This document shows positions 53,382-62,300 of a stretch of DNA of 64,000 nucleotides, piece after piece. How positions within the stretch are numbered: the first letter of the stretch is position 1; each line of letters begins with the position of its first letter. Made by a program: the position numbers and the translations under genes. The notes beneath the pieces were generated by a model that did no database searches, was not told the origin of the DNA, and worked only from the letters and a program-made list of their open reading frames with translations. The stretch is from Acanthopleuribacter pedis (GTDB taxonomy: Bacteria; Acidobacteriota; Holophagae; Acanthopleuribacterales; Acanthopleuribacteraceae): positions 434,001 through 498,000 of the forward strand of contig NZ_JAFREP010000002.1 of the NCBI RefSeq assembly GCF_017377855.1. The letters run 5' to 3'.

Positions 53382-56300
53382 TTAAAATTCGAGTTCAAAA
53401 CAAAGTTCGTCGTCCTCGGCGGGTGCACCGATCAGGGCGGCCAAAGGTCCCGGGTCCGCCGCGCACAGGGCGGTGACCATGTCGCGATACGTTTTCAGGA
53501 AAAAGGCGGCCCGTTCCCGGCTGAACAGAGCCGTTCGGAACGCCAGATCCACCAACCAGGATTCGGCGCCCGGCATGATGGTCCAGGTCAGGTCGAATTT
53601 GGCGGTGGCGCTTGGCGCGGGGAGTGGTTCCGCAATGAGGTCGCTGTCGGCGGGCCGCGCGGCGGGCTGATTCTGGAACACCAGCATCACGTCAAAAAAG
53701 GGATGGCGTCCCGGGGTTACCTCGGGTTGGTGCGCTTTGACCAGTTGGTCGAAAGTGACGAGCTGGTGGTCCAGCGCACCGAGCACCGCGCGATGAACCT
53801 GTTGCAGCCAGCTTTCAAGGTCACGATCCGGCGTCAACCGTGCCGTTAACGGCAGGGTGTTGACGAGGTAACCGACCACGGGTTCGAGGTCGAGGCGCGG
53901 CCTGCCCGCGACCGGGGTGCCGATACACAGGTGGTTTTGTCCGCTGAGTTTGGCAAGGGTCAGGAACAACAGCGAAAGCTGGAGGCTGAAATCGGAGATG
54001 TGCAGGCGGCGCGCCTGCTGCTGTAACGCGGTGACCACCTCGGCGGGCAAGGTCGCGGTGACATGGGCCGCGGCGAAATCGACGGCGTCGGCGCGGGAAC
54101 CGTCCTGGGGCAGGTGCACCGGCGGCGCGGGTTCCGCGAGCTGGTCGCGCCAGTAACCCAGGTGTTCCGCCGCTTGGCCCTGCAGCCAGTGGGCCACGTC
54201 GCGGTAACGGGGTCCCGACGGCGCGGGGTTGGGTTTGCCCGAAAGGGCGGCGAGGAACTGTTGTTGCAGCAGTTCCATCGACCAACCGTCGATGATGAGG
54301 TGATGGGCGCACAACCAAATCTGCATTTGGTTTGGTGATTCCCGCACGACCCAGGCGCGCAACAGGGGCGCGGTGGCGATGTCGAAAGGTTCACGTTGCC
54401 GGCGGTGTTGATCCGCTTCGTGCCAATCGGCGGCGTCCACCACGCGCAGCGGCAGGGCGACCTCATCGGCGATGCGCAACCGGGGTTGACCCGCGACCAC
54501 GTCAAAGGCGGTGCGAAGTGATTCGTGCTGTGCCGTCAAATCCTGAAGCGCGGCTGCAATGCGCCCAGGCGCAAGCGGCCCTTGCACCCGGAATCCCGCG
54601 CAAACGTGGTAGCTGTCAGCGAGGTCACGGGTTTGCGCCAACAGCCACAAAGCCTGTTGTTGGGGGCTGGGCAGCGGGGTCGCCGTCGCGGGCAATGGGG
54701 GGATGGGCCACGCCTGTTCCGCCGGGCAGGCGGTTTGGTCCAGTGCCGCCGCCAAGTCACGCAGTTTTGGGTTTTCGAACAACAGGCGCGGCGTCGCGGT
54801 GCGGCCGAGTTGTTGCTCAATGCGGCGGCACAAACGCAAGGCGTTGAGTGAATGGCCGCCCAGCTCGAAGAAATCGCTGTCCGCGTCGGGCGCGCAGGGC
54901 AGGTGGAGGAGTTCGCGCCACAACCGGCCCAGTGCCTGTTCGGTTTCGGTTGCCAAGGGTGCCTTGCCTTGGTTCACAATTCGGGGAAGCGCGGCCACAT
55001 CGATTTTTCCGCTGGGCGTTCGTGGGAACCCATCCACGGGTAGGAACGCGGCCGGGCGCATGTAGGCCGGCAGTTGCGTTCGTGCCGTGGCACGGAGCGC
55101 GGCCGGTTCGGCAGTCCCGGTGAACCAGCACAGCAAGGTGCCCTGTCCCGCCGCGTCACGCACGGCGCGCACCACGGCCTCGGTTACGCCGGTTTGGTTG
55201 AACAGGACCGCTTCGACCTCGCCGACCTCAATGCGGTGGCCGCGTACCTTGACCTGCTGGTCGGCACGCCCCTGGTACATCAGGTTACCGCAACGGTCGC
55301 GGCGCGCTTGGTCGCCGCTGCGGTACATGGTCAGCCCATCGAGGTGGGGATGGCGGGGAAAGCGCTCGGCGCTGAGTTCGGGGCGTTGATGGTAACCCTC
55401 GGCCAGACCCAAACCGGTGACACAGATTTCGCCGGCGGCGCCGTCCGGCACCCATTCGCCGTATTTTCCCAGCAGCGAAATGTGCAGGTGCGGCAGCGCG
55501 GTGCCGATGTCGCTCGCGCCCGATTTCAGCGCGGCAGGGTCCAATTTGCGGAAGGTGACATGCACGCAGGTTTCGGTGATGCCGTACATGTTGATCAGGG
55601 CGCAGTGGGGATGGCGATAGGCAAAAGAAGCCAATGCCGCCGGATTCAGTGCTTCCCCGCCGAAAATCACCTGGCGCAGGTCGGGCAGGCGCAGCCCGGT
55701 TGCTTCCAGATCGGCGGTTAGGGCGGCGAAGGCGCTGGGGATTTGGTTGAGGATGGTGACCTGTTCGGCCTGCAACAGTTGGGCGAAGCGACGGCTGTCC
55801 CGCGCGACGGCCTGGGGCACGATCACCAGGGTTCCGCCATGGAGCAGGGCGCCGAACAGTTCCCAGACCGAGAAATCGAAGGCGACGCTGTGGAACAGGG
55901 TCCACACATCCTGTTCATCGAACTGGAACCGCGGCGCGGCATGCTCGAACAGCGCCGCCACGCGGTTGTCGCGCATCGGCACGCCCTTGGGGCGCCCGGT
56001 GGAACCCGAGGTATAGATCACATAGGTCTCGGCGTCGGCGGGGCGCGGCGGCGGTGAGCCGAGTGGGTGATGGGCGACCGCGTCCTGGTAATGAATGGGG
56101 GTAACCTTTGTCGGCGCCTGATCGCTTCGCGCGTCGCTGAGGCAGGCAACCAGGCCCGCGTCCTCGGCGAAAAAGTCCAGACGCGCGCGTGGATAATCGG
56201 GATCGAGCGGCACGTAGGCGGCGCCGGCACGCAGAATACCCAGTAGCGCGACCACCATTTCCGCGGAACGCTGCAGGCACAGGCCGACCCGTTGGCCGGG

Positions 56301-59300
56301 TTGGATGCCGTGTTGCGCAACCAGGTAGGTCGCGATTCGGGCGCTGAGTTGGTCGATATCGGCGTAGGTAAGGCGCCGCTCCCCGTCGACCAGCGCGGTG
56401 CGGTCGGCATAACGCAGCGCCGTTTCCGCCAAACGCGCGCTCAGGTGCATGGTTGGTTGGGGCAGGGTTGCGCTTTGTTGCAGGCGCTGTTGTTCCCGGT
56501 GCAGCCGTTGCGGCGAGAGCATGCGGTAGGCGTGCAAGGGTCGGCTGGGGTCGGCGGCGATTTGGGGCAGCAAATCGACAAAACGTGCCACGCGTTCCGC
56601 GATGGTGTCGGCGTCAAACAAGGCTGTCGCGTAGGTGAAGCTGAGGCGCAAGCCTTTGTTGTGCGGGGAGATGTGAATGGTCAGGTCGAACATGGCCGGG
56701 CCGGCCGCGGTTTCGGTTCGGGTGAGCGACAGACCCTCGGGCAGGTCGGGCGCGCCGCGTTCGGCCTCTTGCATGACCAGCATCACCCGTGGTTGCCGCG
56801 TGGGGCGGTGTGCCGCGGCGAATTGGGTTGCCTGGACCACGTGATCGCGAACCTGGTGCAGGTGTGCCGCGAAATCGAGGTCGCCGCGTGGGTGCAGGCG
56901 CAAGGTTGGGGATTGCACGAACAGGCCGATCACGTCTTCCCATTCGCGGCGGTCGCGGCCGGCCGCGGCGGTGCCGATCAGCAGGTCTTCCTGACCGCTG
57001 TAGCGGTGCAAGAAGCAGGCGGTGGCGGCGACCAGGAGGTGGAACAAGCCGGCCTCGTGATCGCGGGCCACCTCGTTCAAGCGCTGAACCAGCGCGGGTT
57101 CGATGTCGTGGAAACGGCTTGCCGCGCTTGTTTGGTGGCCGGTTTCCCGATCAACGGCCAAATCGAGGGGCTCAGGTGGATCGGCGAGCTGATCGCGCCA
57201 CCAAGCACGCGCCGCGGTGTGATCCGTCGCGTTGGCTTGATGGGCGATATCGCGATACCGGGTCGCGGGCGGGGTCGGTGCCACGCCCTGGTATGCCCGC
57301 AGCCAATGCTGCAGCAACAGATCCAACGACCAGGCGTCGCTGACGAGGTGGTGCAGGGTGACCAAGAGCAGGTGGTCCTCATCCGCAAGTTGCAGTAGCC
57401 GGACGCGCGGCGTTAGCGCGGTTTCGACGGCCATGGGGGTCGTTGCCTCGCGTTCCAGCCAGGTTTGTGCCTGGGCCTCGGCATCGACCGTGCCGCGCAA
57501 ATCGATTTCTTGCCAGGGGATGGACACCGCATCCTTGACCCGGAACCACAGGCTTCCGTCTTCTTCCTCGAATTGGTAGCGCAGGCTTTCTTGGGCGGCA
57601 ACCACCTGTTCCAGCGCGGCCCGCAAGCGGCGTGGCGCCACGGCGCCTTTGATACGAAAAGCGCCCGGCAACAGGTAGGCTTGGTCGCTGCCAAGCTGGG
57701 CCGCGTGTTGCCACAGCGCGGTTTGGTTGGGACTTGCCGCGTAACGCGCGGCGTCGGGTGCGCGGGGCGTCGCGGTTTCGGCCGGTGGTGCTTGCAGCAG
57801 CAGTTGGCACTGGGCCGCCAGGGTCGGTGCCCGGAACACATCCGTCAGGTTGATTTCAAGGCCCAGGCTTTCTCGCACGCGGTTGCGCAAGCGCACCGCG
57901 CTGAGGCTGTTGCCGCCCGCCGCGAAAAAGTGGCTGTTGGGGCCGGCATCGGCTGTCACACCAACCGAACGCCACAGCGCGGCCAGTTGCTCCTGGTCGG
58001 CGGAAAGCGTCGCGGGCGCGGTTTGTTGCGCGGGTGTTTGGGCCGCGAGCGCGGCGCGGTCGATTTTGCCGCTGCTGTTAAGCGGCATTGCTTGGACCTG
58101 AACCACCCGTTGCGGCACCAGTGCGGCCGGCAAGGTTACGTGTAGCCGCTGCACGACGGCTTCGAAATCAACGGCGGTGGTGGCCGGGTTTGCGGTTACA
58201 TAAGCGACCAACAGGGTTTCCGGCGCCTGTCCCTGAAGCAAAACGGCGGCTTGGTTGACCTCGGGCGCCCCGCACAGCGCGGCCTCGATTTCGCCGGGCT
58301 CAATGCGGTGGCCTTTGTGTTTGATTTGGAAATCGCGGCGCCCGAGCACCACCAAGCGACCCGCCTGGTCGAGGTACCCGAGGTCGCCGGTTCGATAGAA
58401 ACGGGGGCTGTCCTCGATGCCGCGTGCCGGGGCGAAGGCGGTTTGGGTGAGGGTTTCACGATCGTGGTACCCATCCGCCAAACCCGCGCCGGCAATGGCG
58501 ATCTCCCCACGAACCCCTGGCGGGCATGCGCGTTCCTGTTCGTCCAAAATCACAATCCTGGTGTTGTGGATGGGCGTCCCGCAATGGATGCGCGCCTCGT
58601 GTGGCGTGATCCGCGCACAAGTCGACCAAATCGTGGTTTCGGTAGGGCCGTACATGTTCCACAGCGCGGCGACCTGGGCGGCAACCTTTTGGGCGAGCGG
58701 CAAAGGCAACGCCTCACCGCCGCAAAGAACGCGCAGCTCGGGGTCCGGTTGCCAACCCGCTTGGTGTAACAGGGCCAAGTTGGCCGGGGTGGTTTGCAGC
58801 AGGGTGACACCCCGTTGTTGCAGCACCGCCGGATCGTCCAGCACCTGCTCGCGGGTGAAGATGTCGACGGTGGCACCGACCAAGGGCGCCAGCCACCATT
58901 CCAACAAGGAGATATCGAAGGACATCGGCGTCACCGCGGCGACACGGTCGTGTGTTTCCAAGCCGGGGCGCTCGGCCATGGCGCGCAGGAAATTCAACAA
59001 CGCCCCGTGAGCGACGGAGACGCCCTTGGGATGTCCCGTGGAGCCGGAGGTATACAGCAGGTAGGCGCGGGACGCGGGGTTTTGTGGCAGCGGGCCGGCG
59101 ATGGGTGTGCCCGCCGCGAGGGTTTCGGCAAAATCACGGATGGGACAGGGTGCCTGCGACGGCCGGGTTTCCGGCGTACACAACACCAGGTCCGCGTCGC
59201 TGTCGGCCAGCAGCAGATCGCGACGTGCCGCCGGCAAGGCCGGATCGAGCGGCAACCAGGCCGCACCGGATCGCCAAATCGCCGCCAGGGCCACCGCCAG

Positions 59301-62300
59301 GTTGAGGTCGCGGGGCATGGCGACCGCAACCAAAGCGGGCTGCTTCGGCATCGCGGCTAAGGCGCCGGCCAAGTGTTCCACCTGATCCCACCACGCGCGA
59401 TAACTGAGCAGGGTTTCCCCGCAACGGTAGGCGGTTTTGTCAGGTTGCTTTAATACTTGATCCTTAAATAGAGAAAGTAAGGATGTTTTGGTGTACTCGC
59501 TTTTGGGGCCTTCGGCGGTGGCGGGCGTCTCAAGCGCCGCGGCGCGCTGGAGCGGTGCCGCGGCGTCCGCGGTCCAAGCATCGAGCAAGGTAAACCAATG
59601 ATCGGCAAAGTGTGCGGCGGTTGAAGCGTCGTACACATCGCTGTCGTATTCGAGATAGAGCTGCCAGGCGCCGTTTTCGCTGCCGAATTGAAAACTGAGG
59701 TCGAACTGGCCGGTGGGATAATCGGCGGTTTCGTACGTCCAGCCGTCGGGCAAGGTGCTTTCCCGTGAGAACATCGACACAAACACATCGAAAAGCGGTG
59801 CGCGACCCGGATCGCGGGGTGGATTCACGGCTTCCACCAATTCCGCAAAACCCACGGCGTTGTGTTCGCGGGCGTCGTTGATCGCCCCCTCAACCTGGCC
59901 GACCAGGGCGGCGAAGGAGGCTTCGCTTCGAACCTCGGTCCGCAAGACGGTGGTGTTGAGGAACAAACCGACCAAGGGCTCCCAGGCCTGGTGATCACGG
60001 CCGGAGACCGGGGTGCCGAAACACACATCGTTTTGGCCGGTCCGCCGTTGGGCCCAGCCGAAAACGGCCGCGGTAAGCACGGTGAACGGGGTGACGCCCA
60101 GTTGCGCCGCCACGGTGGTGACCCTGTTCCACAGCTTATGCGGGAAGGGAAAGCGGGGTTGGGCGCCGCGGTACCTTTTGACGGCGGGGCGCGGGCGATC
60201 CGTGACCCATTCCAGCGGGGCCGGCGGGGTGGCGAACCTTTGGCGCCACCAGGCGCGGTCAGCTTCGAAACGCTGTTGGCGGTGCGCGGCGGTGTCGGCC
60301 GCGTAATCCGCGAAATGGTAGGCGGGCGGTGTCGGCTTCGCGCCATGGCCCAGGGCGTGTTGGTACAGCGCCCACCAATCCGCGACCAGCAGGTTGAGCG
60401 ACCAACCGTCGGCAATCAGGTGGTGCAGGTTGAGCGCGAGCACCTGGGTTTCCTCATCCATTTGGATCAGGGTGCAGCGGAAAAGCGGGCCGTTGCCGAG
60501 GTCAAAGGCACGTTGGGATTCCTCGGCCAGGAACTGGGCCAGGTCGTCTTCGCCGTTTTCGCGGTTGCGCAGATCCAGCCGGGATAAGCAGGTTGGATTC
60601 CCGCTGAGGTCGACCATCAGCGTTTTGTCTTCCTCAATGAACCGCGCCCGCAACATCGGGTGACGGTGTACCAACGCGGCAAAGGCCTTGTCGAAGGCAG
60701 CCTGATCGACGGATCCATGGAAACGGAAGGCGCCGGGCAAATGGTAGGCGCGCGAGGCTTCCGCGAATTGGCACAACACCCACAGGCGTTGCTGGTCCGG
60801 GGTGGCCGGGAACCGTTCGGTATTTTCGGCGCGAACCGGGGTGCGCGCCCTTTGGGTCGATTTGGCGTGACGCGCGATTTCAACCGCTAAACTTTCTACA
60901 GTAGGATGGGAGATTAGCAAGCGAATGCTCGGTTTGAACCCGAACTGTTGTTGGATGCGCAGCGCGATTTGGGTGAGTTCCAAACTGTGGCCGCCCACCT
61001 CGGTAAAATGTTGGTCGATGCCGATGACGTCTCTCTGCAAGACCTCGGCCCAAATGGCGCAGAGGGCGCGCTCCGTTTCATTGCGCGGCGCCTGATGGGT
61101 GCCGCGCGTTTCTGGTTCGGTCGTTTTTAGCGCGGCCAAGGCCTTGCGGTCGATTTTGCCGTGCGGGTCGCGCGGTAAGGCATCCAGAAAGAACCAGCGC
61201 GTTGGGATCATCGGCTCGGCCAGGGATTGGGCCAGGTGCGCGCGCAGCGTGGCCACGTCCGTGTCGGCCACACAATAGGCGGCCAAATGGGTTTGTCCCT
61301 TCTCCTCGCGACCGGCAACCAGCGCGGCTTCAACCGCCGGGTGGGCGCGCAGCCGTTGTTCCACCTCGGCCGGCTCCATGCGAATGCCGCGAATTTTGAG
61401 CTGCTCGTCGGCGCGACCGGCGAAAAGCAACAAGCCGTCGTTGGTGCAGGTCGCCCAATCGCCGGTGCGGTAGCGGGTTTCGCCGTCGTGGTGGAACGGG
61501 GTGCGGTCGAGGCGACCCTTGGTGCGGTAACCGGCGGCCACGCCGGGACCGGTGATGTGAAGTTCCCCCAAACACCCGCGCGGCACAATCTGATCATTGC
61601 GGTCTCGCAAGCTCAGGGTCACCCCTGGCAGCGGCCGACCGATGCAGCCTGGTTTGAAGGCGGCGTCACCCTCGGCACCTACATCCAAGGCGCTGCAGAT
61701 GACGGTGGTTTCGGTGGGGCCGTACCATTCGAAAAGACGTACCTCGGGCAGCACCTCGGCGGCCCGTTGCAGCAGTTCGGCGGGGACGCGGTCGCCGCCG
61801 GTGAACAACCAACGCAAGCGTGGGAAATCGGTAGCGTAATCGAGAATGTGTTGCAGGAGGGCGGGCACGGCATGGAAGGCGGTCACTTGTTGCAGGGCTC
61901 CGTGGCGCTGTTCCGCATCCAGCAACAGGTCGCGGCCGAGCACGGACACGGCGGCACCTTGACTCAGCGGTAGCAACAATTCCAGCAGGGCGATGTCAAA
62001 CGCGAAACCGGCGACAAGCGCGAAACAGGCGTCGGGGGCATCACCGATGGTGAAACCGGCGCAGGCGTGGAGGACCGTGTGGGCCAGGTTGGCGTGGCTG
62101 ACGGCGACGGCTTTGGGCACGCCGCTCGAACCCGAGGTAAACATCAGATACGCGTGCCTGTCACCTGTAAGCGGTTGGTCTAACAGATACGCGTGCCTGT
62201 CACCTGTAAGCGATTGATTTAAGGTGGGTTGTGCGGACGCCGCGGCGCTAACCCATTCTGAGAAGGTCAGCAGACGGCGGCCCGGCGCTTGCACCATGTC

